From Sialis fuliginosa (Eukaryota; Arthropoda; Insecta; Megaloptera; Sialidae), in assembly GCA_961205875.1 (NCBI GenBank), contig OY540817.1, positions 5,429,001 to 5,493,000 of the forward strand: a stretch of DNA of 64,000 nt. Direction: 5' to 3'. The notes under the pieces were generated by a model. The model was not told the DNA's origin. It saw only the letters and a program-made list of their open reading frames with translations, and did no database searches. The position numbers were made by a program, and so were the translations under genes. The number at the start of each line of letters is the position of its first letter. Positions within the stretch are counted from its first letter, which is position 1. Shown here one piece after another: positions 20,341-32,276 of this stretch.

Positions 20341-22599
20341 TATACATAAACATATATGTTATTTCGGTAATTCTATGAATTCTATGTTTAATATGTGAGT
20401 CAGTTAATGAAGATACTAAATACATCATAAAAAGTGTGCCTGAATTAATTAAATTACAGAGAAACAAGTTACCAAAATAAAATATAATTAGGTTGTTGAT
20501 TAAATATTTTATTTAAAAAAATTGTGTAGGTAAAAAAACATGTGATTATTATGACGTAAATATAATCATTAAAAATAAACATGTTCCAAGGTCATTTCGT
20601 AAAATAATCAAAGGAGGGGGGGGGAGTAGGCCTAGTAAAATTTTTGATTTCGTAGAATAAGTGTATGGTATATGTAAAAAAAAATTCTTAAAAAATTCCT
20701 ATACATCTACATCATATTTCGCGATAAAAATTAATTGCATTAACCTATTACCAATATTGATATTACAGATAATGGCAAGATAGTGATATGAAAGATAGGT
20801 TTGGTAGTGACCTGCAAGGGCAATGGGGACAGCCAATAGCAGCTTATATGAGAAGTATCAAGTGATTAAGTAAAATTACTATGGACTTGTATTTCATGCT
20901 ATATACAAGCCTATATAAAAACAAATAACATGAATTAACTTGGGTCGCCTATAAATAGATTATATATTTTCAATCAGTAAAGTTTATATTGCATTATATC
21001 GTTAATACCACCCACAAATTTTATCGTCGTAATTCAAAATTATAACCGTTATTGAGATGGAGTTGCAATAAAAATGATCTAATATTAATTTTATATTGTT
21101 ATTGTTCTCTAGAATCTATTGATTTTTCGTTAGGTTATAGCCGTATTAAATACCTAAGTGTTTTGATATTACAAATACTTATTTAACTAGAACCCATTTA
21201 AAAGCAATTTTATTTTCAATTTGGGCGATTTAATAACAGTAAAAAGGTTTGTACTTTTATTCGAAATAATTCCAAAAATCATTTTTTTTATAGCTTCCAC
21301 GGACCGTGATAAGTTTTTTTAACAAAATCTAATGAATGGTTTTTAAAAATCAGACTCTTTTGTTCTTTTTTTTGACCATTTTTGATCGAGTTATGGAGAA
21401 AATAGTTTCAGCTGTGTTTGATTGCAAATTACTCTGTCAAAAATAATCGTTCAGTGATACAAAAAAAAAGCAAATTAAAATTATTATTATTTAAATACAT
21501 TAATTTAATTCGTGAAAAAAATAAAAAATAAAATGTTTTAAAATATTTTTTTATTTGTAGATTATTACGTGATAGGTAATGTCAAAAAAAATAAGTGAAA
21601 AGTATAGATTTTCACATTAGCAGTATTTGTAAGTTAGTTGTGTTTTCAAAATTCTTTCTCACCTGTTTTTTAAATATACCTTTCCATAATAAAAGTTGTT
21701 TTTTTTAAACGACTGTCCGAAATTTTGAGAAATCAATATACATGATTTATTTATCAATAATAGGTAAATGAAGACATAAAACTGCCACATATATAAACTA
21801 AAATTCCAAGCTATTTTGAATTTATTTCGTACTCATCTTTTGAAAATCGTTCTTCATAAATAAATATCAGTGAGTCATATAAATTACTGATGAAATTATA
21901 CATTGCCTTAGTACATAAGTTATAGACAACAATTACTTGGTCGTACACAATAGAATAATATTTTACACTGCTATTGTGCTGAGACGAAGGCAGGGGGAGG
22001 GGGTATTTATCTGTTGTGCTTATATGATTTGACCTTATTTTTTATATGGCTGTTATGATTATGTTAATTTAATAAAAAAACACTGTTTAGTACGAGCGAC
22101 GTTCCTATTGGCCGTTGGCTATTAACTGATTAACGATTGGTAGGGATAGGTCAGTTATTGTTTTAGATTTATTATTACTTTATTAAATTGAATGCTATTA
22201 GAGTGTGGGTTTTTTTATGCTCAAGATGGTATTACTGTTATTTTCTATTATATGTGTCTATTAAATTGATCAATCTTTATAAAATTTTAGTAGACGTTAG
22301 TTGAGTCAATCTCCCCTCCTTCCGCCGCAGTTGTATGTTATTTGATAATATTTACCATACAAATTTTTGCCCCCTCCCTCCTAAAAAATAAAATAAATAA
22401 ATTTACGCCACTGACATCAAGATAAAAAAAATTTCTTCTATTTATTTTTGTATAATTAACAAATAATTTTTGAATTATTGAATCGTCTTGTACTGAAAAT
22501 ATTTATTTGCATTTTTTGGCTAATTCTAAACACATATAGCTTGCATCCTGAAGTAGGATATAAGCTACTTTATATCCCGAAAAAATGATTAGATAATCC
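20341..22599. other. AT-rich sequence, nothing recognised
   Basis: G run at 20616-20624 and a G-rich stretch near 21988-22003. No exon, repeat end or RNA gene that I can support. Confidence 0.5.
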
Positions 22600-23410
22600 A
22601 TACTAATTATAAATATTATAAATGCGAAAGTGTGTTTGTTTGTCTCTCTGTCTGTCTGTTTGTTACTTTTTCACGGCTAAACCGAGGACGGACATAGGCT
22701 ACTTCGTATCTCGAATATTCAACCCCTAATGAATTGCAAGGGGGTGGAAAAATTTTAATTTTTTAGTAATTAATATTTTACCCCCCGTTACATATGATGG
22801 GCTGTAAGTGGTTTTATTCGATCTGGCGGAAAAAATACTACGGTGGCGGGGGTTTTAGGAGCCGATATATTTACGATTTTGTATAATGAAAGAAAACTAA
22901 AAATAAGAAAAAGTTAATATTTTACCCCCTGTCACATATGAAGGGTTGTAATTGGTTACATTCGATCTAGCGGGAAAAATACTACAGAAGAGGGGTTATT
23001 AGGGGGACAAAAATACCCCTTATCGTACATAGGAGTCACGACTTATAAATGCGAAAGTGTATCTCTCAGTCTGTCTATTTGTTATCTGTTTACGGCTAAA
23101 CCGCTTTACCGATCTTGATGAAAATTGACAGTGAGAATGCTTGCATCCCGAGGACGGACATAGACTACTTCGTATCTCGAAAATTCAACTCCTAAGGAAT
23201 TGCAAAAGGGCTGAAAAATTTGTATGTGAATTTTTTTTAGTAATAAAGATTTCATCCCCTGGCACATATGAAGGGTTGTAATAAGTTTTATTCAATCTGG
23301 CGGAAAAAATATCATGGAGATGGGGGTATCGAAATCCACGCGGACGAAGCCGCGGGTAGCAGCTAGTAAAATATAGATTTCACGCGGACGAAGTCGCGGG
23401 TAACAGCTAG
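22600..23410 (+). mobile_element. Helitron-like repeats, forward, with two stacked 3' ends
   Basis: Starts CATACTAATTATAAATATTA, has TGCGAAAGTGTGTTTGTTTG, TCACGGCTAAACCG, GAGGACGGACATAGGCTACT, and ends CACGCGGACGAAGCCGCGGG TAGCAG CTAGT (CTAG at 23363-23366). A second end CACGCGGACGAAGTCGCGGG TAACAG CTAGT follows 44 bp later (CTAG at 23407-23410). The body repeats the start internally near 23045, so two or three copies are stacked head to tail. The hairpin followed by CTAG-T is the Helitron 3' signature. Non-coding, no Rep/helicase. Confidence 0.75.
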
Positions 23411-23639
23411 TAAAAAATAAACATAAAATGTTTCCATGCCCCCCGTAGCCCCCTTAGTGCCCATTACAACTTTTGATAATCACACTTTGAACTATAATTA
23501 CCCCAAATTACAAAAAAATTCAACTAAAATGCTTTTTATTTGTACGCATAGAACTAATTCTATAACTTAGATATATACAAAAAACGAATCATAAATAAGA
23601 AGAGAATAATAACTTCACATAAAAAACATTAGCTATTAT

Positions 23640-23800
23640 ATCAGCTATCATTAAATCACGGGTTCGATTCTCGGTCGTGATAGACCATTCATTAAAAATC
23701 TGTAAGACATCAATCAAATCTTACAGACACTAATTTCTAAATTATCTGTGTGTATAAGATGTTATCTTTATTGTCAAAGTGGCCCGCCTAAACAGGTATA
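23640..23800 (+). repeat. tRNA-like SINE fragment
   Basis: GGGTTCGATTCTCGG (about 23659) fits a Pol III B box and the T arm of a tRNA, and ATCACG/CGTGAT closes around it. I cannot find a good A box or a cloverleaf upstream, so it is not a tRNA gene. It is followed by ATCTGTAAGACATCAATCAA and CTTACAGAC, a short inverted pair. Low-confidence SINE remnant. Confidence 0.35.
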
Positions 23801-24246
23801 CAAAAAAAAACATAACTTGTTTTGTTAAAACAAGGATGGAGGATGTAATACCGTAGTAAAATATATACCTATCTTCTTTTAATATTCATTTATGTTTTTT
23901 TGTGTACATCAAAAACAGGTGTCGTTTTAAATGACATTAATTAATTTTAAGTTTTATTAAGAAATATTATATATTTATTTTTGTTTATTAACATGGTATT
24001 ATAAGGGAATGAAATATCTATATGTATGTGTTTTACGGACTCCATTATTAAATTAAACACTATATTCATTATAGTTGATGTTTGGAGGCAATAAAAGTGA
24101 TTTTGGAATGTAAATAACTTAATAATAAAAAACGTTATATGATAATTTAATGATCCAATCGATATAAAATATACTCTATCGTTCATTTACAATAATCTTT
24201 CTTCTTCTTTTTATGTTGAATTTCGAAAAATGTTATAGCTCTAGGA
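23801..24246. other. AT-rich sequence, nothing recognised
   Basis: A 79-codon - strand frame (23947-24186) is Ile/Phe/Asn-rich and typical of chance frames at this base composition. Confidence 0.5.
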
Positions 24247-24290
24247 ATTTGGGCTAGGTGTTGATGAGTCAGTCACTCAGGAATTTTTGA
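24247..24290 (+). repeat. Interspersed motif (GTTGATGAGTCAGTCACTCAGG)
   Basis: GGGCTAGGTGTTGATGAGTC then AGTCACTCAGGAATTTT. The same block appears at 1277-1322 and 51110-51153. It resembles a lepidopteran dispersed repeat I know with GTGCGTTGATGAGTCAGTCA; element type unknown. Confidence 0.5.
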
Positions 24291-24454
24291 TTTTATTATT
24301 TTAATTGGAATGATTTTTAGCTTAAATATAATTGTTTAAACATTTCACATATAATAAATTTTTTTAGTTCAAGATATTAATTTATATATACTTATAAAAT
24401 AAGTATTTTAAATAAAATCAAGATTAACACGAACTTGCAAAATAAAAGTGTGTA

Positions 24455-24740
24455 TTGTTTACCTAATCCTTACAGATACAGTGGTATCTTCCATTGTATT
24501 TTGTGCCCCCGTTATATTAAAAAAAATTTTTTGAGAAAAAAAACCGACTTAACCTTTAGCGCGGCGTATCTTCGAAGTCCCTGGTCAGATTCTAATAAAA
24601 TTTATAAGGAACCTCTTCGGGAGTATACTCTTTTAAACAAACAAAAATCGCCCAAATCGATTCATATTTGTCGGAGTTATACATAAAAAAATATATACAG
24701 CCGAGTTGAGAGCCTCCTCCTTTTTTGAAGTCGGTTAAAA
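24455..24740 (+). repeat. Repeat family F (ACCGACTT ... AAGTCGGTT), copy 1
   Basis: AAAAAACCGACTT near 24536 and TTTTTTGAAGTCGGTTAAAA at about 24720-24740 bound a block with GAGTATACTCTTTTAAACAA and TCGGAGTTATACATAAAA. Other copies: 30395-30515, 56878-57290, 61745-62100. The segment at 24455-24520 (TTGTTTACCTAATCC) recurs diverged at 24765-24835. The 83-codon frame is part of this repeat. Confidence 0.65.
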
Positions 24741-25247
24741 ATTATTTTAAATCTTATTGTATACTGTTTACCTAATTCTAACAGGCACAGTGGCAACTTC
24801 TATTATATTTTACGTCCCCATTTTATATACAAAATTATTCGAAGCAATCAGTTAAAAAAAAATTTCATAAAAATTACAAAAAAACCCTGATATTTTTTTG
24901 CCATTTCTGCACCTTGTTAAGATTAACATATTTCTAAATACAGTCGAGACTCGTTTATTCTAAGTCTCGTTTATCTGAAATGCCGAGTTTCGTTTATTCG
25001 AAAAATTTTCTCCTCCTTCACCTCCCACCATTCTCGAGTCATGGCGTAAACGAACATATTTTTGAAATTTTTGTAGAATTAATTAGAGACACTTATGCTC
25101 ATATTCGAAATTAAAAGTAAAGTAAAATTATTTCACTATCACGATTAACGATAAATTTTAAATACCATGGTATATAAAGACATTTACATACATAGTCTCT
25201 ATAGCTCCTTGACCAATCAACGTTGGCGCGGAAATTGAAGTCACCAC

Positions 25248-26456
25248 TAGGGTTTGCAATCCCGCACGTTTTGGAGATCTGCGGATCCCGCACTAAAAGT
25301 GCGGGATCCGCGCGGAATTTTTGAACATTGAATTTGTAGGTCGCGTGCGTTTTGAATACTTTTAAAGCGTAAATATGAATAAAAAAAGGTAACAATTTTG
25401 AAAAAAAAAATTAAGGTTGAGATGACTGAATATGAAACTAGTGAAGTAAATTATATCTCTTGTTCACAATTAGTTAAGTGGTTACACTGAGTACGACTCA
25501 GGCGACGAAAGAAGCTCGAACAGCCCTCAGATTACAAAAAAAAAAACATAAAAAATACAAAATACAAAAATTTAGAAGAAGAATAGCAGATTAAATAAAA
25601 GTTAACCACAAAAATTTAATACACAAAATTCGATCTACACGATATTTTTTTAACAGTATTATCCCTAAAATACAACCGTAAATAATGATATTTAGTGGTT
25701 TAGTTTTACGTGACATACCGTATATACTAGGGTGTTTTTTTTTATTTATTTATTTTTTTTTTTCGGTCCCGCTAGCCTATGTTTTAGCTTTGGATCAAAA
25801 GTTAATTGTCCCAAAATTTCAGACTCATAGATCAAACCTGTGGACGGCGCGGCGCAAACCGAGTCATTTTCCCATTTGATTAACATGGGAAAAATTACTT
25901 TTTTACTTATGCGTGAATATCTCGTTGAAAAATTTATTTATTTTAATTTCTTACAGCAGCATATCATAGAGAATTAAATTTCTTACAAAAAGATCCCAAG
26001 TGCTCAAATCATAGGTCGAATATTTTTAAAGATATGTTCGTTTAAACATTATCATAAAAAGTAAAATCCAATTTTTATGATAATTTTTAAACAAACATTT
26101 CTTAAAATTTATTGGATTTATGAATTGAGCACTTAATTCTCTACAAAATATTCCCTTGAGAAATTTTCAAAAAAAATTGTTTTCAACGAGATATTCACGT
26201 GTAAGTAAAAAAGTAATTTTTCCCATGTTAATCAAATGGGAAAAAGACTCGGTTTGCGCCATTCACAGGTTTGACCTATGAGTTTGAAATTTTGAGACAA
26301 TTAACTTCTTTTTTTTGTTAACTAAATAATAGTGACTTTAAGTATGAATAACAAAATTTTTGGAAAAATTGCGGGATCCCGCGGGATCCCGCGGGATTTG
26401 AGGATTTCCCGCAAAATTCCCGCGGGAAAAAAAAGTCTGCGGGATTGCAAACCCTA
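25248..26456. mobile_element. Non-autonomous hAT element with 8-bp duplication
   Basis: A 1209-bp element with perfect 19-bp inverted ends TAGGGTTTGCAATCCCGCA and an exact 8-bp target duplication GTCACCAC (25240-25247 and 26457-26464). Both subterminal regions carry repeats of GCGGGATCC/GGATCCCGC, probable transposase binding sites. TAGGG ends with 8-bp duplication are diagnostic of hAT. No hAT transposase frame is present; the interior is largely a palindrome (25801-26305). Confidence 0.92.
25801..26305. repeat. Large palindrome inside the hAT element
   Basis: Arms of roughly 240 bp meet near 26066. Outer words GTTAATTGTC/GACAATTAAC, then ATAGATCAAACCTGTG/CACAGGTTTGACCTAT, CAAACCGAGTC/GACTCGGTTTG, CCCATTTGATTAACATGGGA and its inverse, and centrally ATCATAAAAA/TTTTTATGAT. 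Two mismatched GC insertions (GGCGCGGC) sit in the left arm only. Confidence 0.8.
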
Positions 26457-26956
26457 GTCACCACGAAGACGTATTCAAATGTTATAAATGTATAATAGAA
26501 TATCAATTACAAAAAGTTCCTTCATTTATTCTTGTTTTCGTATTTTTTGATAACAACACATACAATCAAAGAAATACAAATTCGACATTGCAAAATCATA
26601 AACGCTGTCAAAATCACAGAACGTATTGCCAACTTAAGAATAGTAAAAATGGCACTTCCCGAATAGACAAAATTGTCTGTGATAGTTTTTTCATGATTTT
26701 GCAATCTCGAATTTGTACTTCTTTGATTGTATATGTTGTTAAAATATCAAAAAATACGAAAACAAGAATAAATAAAGGATTTCTTGTAATTGATATTCGA
26801 TTATACATCTTCGTGGTGACGTCAATTCCCGCGCCAACGCTGATTGGTCAAGGATCTATACATAACTTGGTGGGAGCCCCTCTCGACTTCGAATAAACGC
26901 GACTTCCTCGATTCAAAACGATTCAGAAGGCTTCGAATAAACGAGTCTCGACTGTA

Positions 26957-28442
26957 TCCTGAAAGCCAACGCCCTTTGGTAACTGTAAATACTCAACAAT
27001 TTTATTCAATGAACCAAGACCTTAGTCATCCAATATTAGAATGTTCAACCTTGCACATTTTTGTCAATTGTAACACACATGCAAACTTTATATATTTCAT
27101 ATTTCATATTTACCTATATAATCTAATAATAGTTGTAATTACAATCATTCCATTATAATAGCATACATTGTCTACCCTGACTGAGTTCACACTGGTGCGA
27201 TATAACGGATAACGTATGCGTTATTACGTGCATGCGATCGTTTTAAGGTGAGACAATATTACCTATTTATTTTTAACAAGCAAAGTGCTATAAACTATAT
27301 AGTTTAAGGAAGGTGTGGTTGTTCAGATTGTAAAACGGTATAACTAGGTAATACAAATTACGAATTATATGTTGTCGTACATGTATTATACATAAGCATA
27401 TGTGCGTAGTCCAATTAAAAAATACGTAGGTATTGTTTTTATATTCGAAAGGAAACCAAAAACAATTTTTATTGACCGATTAATCCAAAACAAAAACACG
27501 CAGAAGATTTTTTAAAATGAAATTAAGTACACTTACAATATATTTAAGTAAATATTACAACAAAAACTTTTTTTTTATATTTAGAAAAAAAAATGGTGTG
27601 CATTCGTGCGGGTAAATTTGGCAGATATGAAGCTTATTTTGCGTGAGACTGCTTTTTTGATATAATTTTTTTAAGATAAATTACATTTAAAAATCAAGTT
27701 AGTTATTCCATAATATGATTTAAACAAAATTCGAAATCACATGTTTCAGTTGGATAAAATATATTAGCATATCACATGACTCTATTCCTATACACATAAT
27801 TCGCAGTAATTAAAACACGTTTAAACATTCATGAAACTAATAACATTAACAGATTTTGTTTGTTGCACTACTAGCATCTGATTTTTAAAGAAATATTGTA
27901 AATTAATATCCATAGAAAGCAGCACAAATTATAAAATGAGGTGTACACAAGTGTGTATAGCGGGCGTTAATGGGTTAATGAATGAAATTGAATTCGAGAA
28001 ATTATTTTTTATTCGGGTTATGTGGTTGGCATTCTACGTGTGTTTGTTTGTATATTTGTTCTTTGATTTATCACGAACTTAAAATCGAAAAACCATAGTT
28101 GTGAGGTCTTAAAAAATGTTACAATAGTTACATTGCCGTGTTTAAGTATTAAAAAAGGTAAGCATATCATTTTTTCAATTTTTTTGTTTTTAGTACATTT
28201 AGATACTGAGGAAAAAAACATAATATACGATTTACCAATGATATACAAACCTTTTTAGTTTACTGCCTTTCGTAATTTGGTTGCTTATTCAAAATGAGAA
28301 GGTAGTAAATATTATTTTCAAAACATAAAGTTTTGCACAGTTAAGTGGGACCTGAAAGTACAAAAAATTTTGATCCCATTTTTCTCAATTTTTATATTTG
28401 GGTTAGATAAAAAAAAAAAAAAACGTGGAAAATACAGTAGGC
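26957..28442. other. AT-rich sequence with one repeat end
   Basis: Positions 28010-28062 match, inverted, the end of the repeat at 6881-7265 (TTATGTGGTTGGCATTC). The rest shows nothing that I can support. Confidence 0.45.
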
Positions 28443-28710
28443 TAGAGATACTCGCCAGTAAAATTTATGACAGTGTCTCCATTTTTAGCTAAGCCGATTT
28501 ATTCAAACATTTATTTATGTATTATTTTTAATAAGCACAAAAAAATAAAATTAAAATTTAACATAAAGTATTAATTTAATAATATATATGAGGTATATTT
28601 AATGATATTTATTGATAAAATCGTAAAGTACAGCTGTGAATGAGACTTGGCTGTTACAATCAATCTGAAAACGATTCGGGCTGTCAGAACTCTTACTACG
28701 AGTATCTCTA
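28443..28710. mobile_element. MITE with TAGAGATACTCG ends
   Basis: Left TAGAGATACTCGCCAGTAAA and right its inverse (TACTACGAGTATCTCTA). The right part GACTTGGCTGTTACAATCAA and TTCGGGCTGTCAGAACTCTT recurs at 51710-51785 and, inverted, at 52468-52510. Non-coding, 268 bp. Confidence 0.7.
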
Positions 28711-29583
28711 CAATCAGTCAGATTTTTTTTTTTTTTTTAAATATGTATACAGTCGCCTGCAGAACTCGTTTGGCACACTAAAGGTTAGAATCGCTTACAA
28801 CAGATTCCAAATTTAAAGACAAACATCATCGGTTATCTTTTTCTATCAATTTTAATATATTTAAATACTCAAATTCGGAATATCAAATATGTATTGCCAC
28901 AAAATTTACGTAGGTATACAATTTTCAATAGATTACACAATAATTTAATTGTACAAATATATATGAGTACTATAAACGAAGAGTACTTCTTTATCTAGCA
29001 AATGAATTTCAAAATATCTTTCGAAATGATTTAAATATTATAATAATCAAATGGGAGGAGCCTACTAAGTTTGTGATAAACGAAAATGAATACAAACTGC
29101 AAGACCATTAATGCAGGTGACTATACATTTTATTTAAATTTTAAATTGTGATATTATTTCTTCGGTGTAATTTTTTTTTATATAGTGTAAGTTCACGAAT
29201 GAGATGAAAGTTGTCGGAACTATTTTAATTTGCCTTTATAGTTCACCGATGTTTTTCTTAAGAGCATACTGTAGGCAGCAAAATTGCAATATATTGCAGT
29301 AGAAATTAAAGTTAATATCAGTGTGATATATATCTGTATGTATTCAGGAAATATACCTACTCAACGTAGATTTATTAGGTTGCTTATAAAACTTATAACA
29401 AGTGTAATTTTGCAAAGCAGGTCAATATAATAATTTTTATTCGTTGGTTTTTAATACATCAACTCGAAGGATATGGTAAGCATGCTATAACTGTATCGTA
29501 GAAATAAGTAATAAAAATATAGATAGGTTTTCTTTTCATTTTTCCCTTATCTATAAAATCCATGGCCAAATTACGATGAAATG
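28711..29583. other. AT-rich sequence, nothing recognised
   Basis: No feature that I can support. Confidence 0.5.
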
Positions 29584-30394
29584 TAGGGGAAAGTATCGTA
29601 TATTGGACCACTCGCTAAATTGGACTACCCTTATATCTCGAAAAGTATTTATCTGATTTCTTAAATGGCAACACCGTGCGATAGGCGCCTAACTTTCTTG
29701 CATATCGGCTACATTGTTTTCCTTGATATGTTGAATGTTAGTGTTTTGTTTCCGCAAATGTAAATAAATTATTTTTGATGTAATTTTGAGTGATTCGTGC
29801 TAAGGGTGTAGTTAGTACAAAGGTAAGCATAGAGCGTTTTTAATTTATAGTTTGCAGCAGCAATTTATCAACAATTAACTGTCAAGGATTGATTGGCGGC
29901 TTTGATAGGTTATATTTTTGTTAGATTTTTTTTTCTCACTTTTCACACTGTTAGTTAAAATGGTAGTTGCCATAGCTGGAATCAAGAAACTTATAGCAAT
30001 AATCCTGACATATGTGATGATTGTCTTTCTTGAATAATTTAAATGAAATAATGTAACGAGACTGATTTCTTATAGTTTTTTGTTTTAATACTTATGATAA
30101 ATAATTGTTTGATAGTCTGTAATTCATAAATATGTATTATGTTTTGTTTACACGTGTATTTTAATTAATATTCTATTAAAGTCTAAATTAGCAACCCCGT
30201 GGTCCAATTTACAGTACCGCTTGGCTAAATTTTGTTGATTTTTGTCGAGTTTATAATAATTATGTTGATTAATACTTAATAAAAATAAAATCTATAAACT
30301 GCTGTTTCATAAAAAAATAATTTGTATAAATCTAAAACTAGTATACCAAATATCTTAATTAAAAAAATGGTTCAACTTAACCGACTTTCCCCTA
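29584..30394 (+). mobile_element. 811-bp DNA element (TAGGGGAAAGT ends), copy 1
   Basis: The ends are TAGGGGAAAGTATCGTATAT and the inverse of TAGGGGAAAGTCGGTTAAGT, each followed by TTGGACC-like words. A near-identical copy (my estimate by eye is about 95% over the left third) lies inverted at 60327-61155. Both copies keep the same internal block with GGCAACACCGTGCGATAGGC, TTTGTTTCCGCAAATGTAAA and ACAAAGGTAAGCATA, the last being a good splice donor. This suggests an internal deletion derivative of a larger element that kept its promoter/first-exon region. No long open frame. Confidence 0.75.
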
Positions 30395-30515
30395 TATCGG
30401 ACCACCTCGGAAGTATACTCTTCCAAATAAATTAAAAATCGTTCAAGTGGGAGTTATGTATAAAAAATATATACTATCGAATTGAGAACTTCCTCTTTTT
30501 TTGTAGTCGGTTAAA
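30395..30515 (-). repeat. Repeat family F, copy 2 (fragment)
   Basis: GGACCACCTCGGAAGTATAC, AGTGGGAGTTATGTATAAAA, TACTATCGAATTGAG and TTTTTTTGTAGTCGGTTAAA. It begins where the DNA element ends, so the element probably inserted in or beside this repeat. Confidence 0.55.
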
Positions 30516-31779
30516 AAAAATAAACATTTCACTTGTAAGAATTGGGAAAAAAATATAAATAATATAAAAAATATACGAAACTGAAACCAATTCATTTTAA
30601 AATCAATTTGATCGATTTCACAAAACTTTTAATTTTATTGTAGTGACAATTAGTGAATTTAACGCCAATTATTCAGCAATGACATGATTCTATTATTGTT
30701 ATAATTTTAATTGATTAAACCATTAAAAAATAAATATTATTGAATTCTACTTCTCAAGATTGAAGTCTTAAATGTATTTCTTAATCGAAGTGCTGACACC
30801 AATTGATCAATTTTTGACATGAAGCATAAATAATCAATTTTCATATACAATTTTCCAGTACATCACGTAATATTATTTATACAATTTATAAAAAAAAGTT
30901 TAAAAAAATGCCCTTTGCAAAATTTCATATAAAAATAAACTTTAAAAAAAATAGGCATTCTAAAGAGGAAAATTCAAGATTTCATACTTTTTTTAACGAA
31001 TTTGTTTTTTTTTATCAATGTAGATGATAAATAAATTTATAAAAAAAAATTATAAAACAAATTTAAAAATAATAATTTGATTTTGCCTAAAAAACATTTT
31101 TCGTTTATTTTATAACTCCACGAAAAATAAATAAAATTTCAATCTATGAAAAGCATTGTAAAGTAGAGATTTAAAAAAATGAAGATAAATTAAAAATGCA
31201 TTTAGTTCAATGATTCACAAACAGAAAGTAATCATACTGTAACTTGTGTATTATAAATTATCAAGAAATTCCGATCTGAAACCTCTTTTTTTAGCCAATA
31301 AAACCCTGGAACATCTTTATTCACGTCAACTGAAGCTACCTCCATCGACGAAGTAAATGCATCGCCATAAATTGTTTGTTTACTTCAAATTTGCAATAGT
31401 GCATTTTGAAAAATCGTCCATACATGCATCACAATCAGCCTGTAGAACATTGATTGCATCTTTATATCGATAAGCCGATCGATAACGGACTGGACCGTTG
31501 GACAGATAGACAAAATGATTATTGAGTACATATTGTACCATAGATTATGACTTATGAAGAGCATGTTGTATTTAGTCAGTGAGATACCTGTTTTCTTGCA
31601 TATACAATATACATATTTTGCTGTTTTCTTGCGATCATTTTTATACTTTCTTATACGGTCATATGTATTGTAAAGTCGTTATGATATTTAGGAAATTTTC
31701 GTCTGGGAAAAAAAAACCTATCTAAATTACTGCGATTTAAATAAAAAATTAAATACGATAAGTTAGTTATTTTCTCCAA
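30516..31779. other. AT-rich sequence, nothing firm
   Basis: Segment 31095-31165 (CACGAAAAATAAATAAAATT) resembles, inverted, 62745-62815. Otherwise nothing. Confidence 0.4.
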
Positions 31780-32240
31780 AATTTTCGAGGCTAATTTTTT
31801 CAAACCTCAGGTCTGTAGCTCAAACCGTTCTTAAGATATAAAGTTTTAGTTTTTTTAAATTTTGGAGAAAAACGGCCGTAACTTTTGAACGGGTTGTTGG
31901 ATTTGAAATTTATACTTTAAAATTCGACAAAAAAATTTTGTGAAAAATTAAAAAAAGTAAGTAGTAAAAAAAATTGTTTTTCTACTTTTAAAATACCTAT
32001 TATGCAAGTGATTATATAGATTTTAATACGCTGATTTCAAATACGTGAACTTAAATCAAAACTTGTTCAAAAGTTACGGGTATTTGTCTTCAAAATTTTC
32101 AAAAAACTAAAACTTTGAGAAGATATATCTCAAGAACGAGTTGAGATACAGACCTGCTGCGGTTTAAACATTTCAACTTTTCGCATTATTTTCTATACAA
32201 TAAACATAAAAAATTTCACGGTTCAAATTTTCATAGACAT
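31780..32240. repeat. Long-arm foldback repeat, copy 2
   Basis: CAAACCTCAGGTCTGTAGCT..GTAACTTTTGAACGGGTTGT on the left pair with GTTCAAAAGTTACGGGTATT..GAGATACAGACCTGCTGCGG on the right; same family as 10590-11135. Ends not fixed. Confidence 0.65.
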
Positions 32241-32276
32241 ATCTTCAGAAAATTTGAAGGAAAATCATAACTAGAT

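Larger units (their letters stand above)
25165..26870. mobile_element. Long-arm foldback element (CCAAGG family), copy 1
   Basis: Left end CCATGGTATATAAAGACATT; right end decayed to ACTTGG. The arms, about 250 bp each once the hAT insertion is removed, share CTCCTTGACCAATCAACGTT, GTTGGCGCGG, TGACGTCACCACGAAGA, TCTTGTTTTCGTATTTTTTG and ACACATACAATCAAAGAA. The loop holds AATTGTCTGTGATAG. Copy 2 is at 50712-51101. The several overlapping 60-100 codon frames on both strands (26522-26896) are palindrome artefacts. Confidence 0.8.
24941..26954. mobile_element. pogo/Tigger-type element, outermost of a four-level nest
   Basis: Terminal inverted repeats CAGTCGAGACTCGTTTATTC are identical over 20 bp at both ends and flanked by TA (24939-24940 and 26955-26956). 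Ends beginning CAG with TA duplication indicate the pogo branch of Tc1-mariner. Secondary copies of TTCGAATAAACG/CGTTTATTCGAA lie just inside both ends. No transposase frame survives. The interior is filled by a long-arm foldback (25165-26870), itself split by a hAT element (25248-26456). Confidence 0.85.

Noticed and set aside
19573..20467. Two long - strand open frames (205 and 257 codons) with repeated peptide LYTLYTYKIHTAHET-like units
   Set aside because: They are translations of the tandem array in two frames; unit lengths near 135-138 bp are divisible by three, so stops are avoided. No start context, domain or splice support.
26522..26896. Four overlapping 60-102 codon frames on both strands
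   Set aside because: They lie in the long inverted arms of a foldback element; matching frames on both strands are expected from a palindrome.
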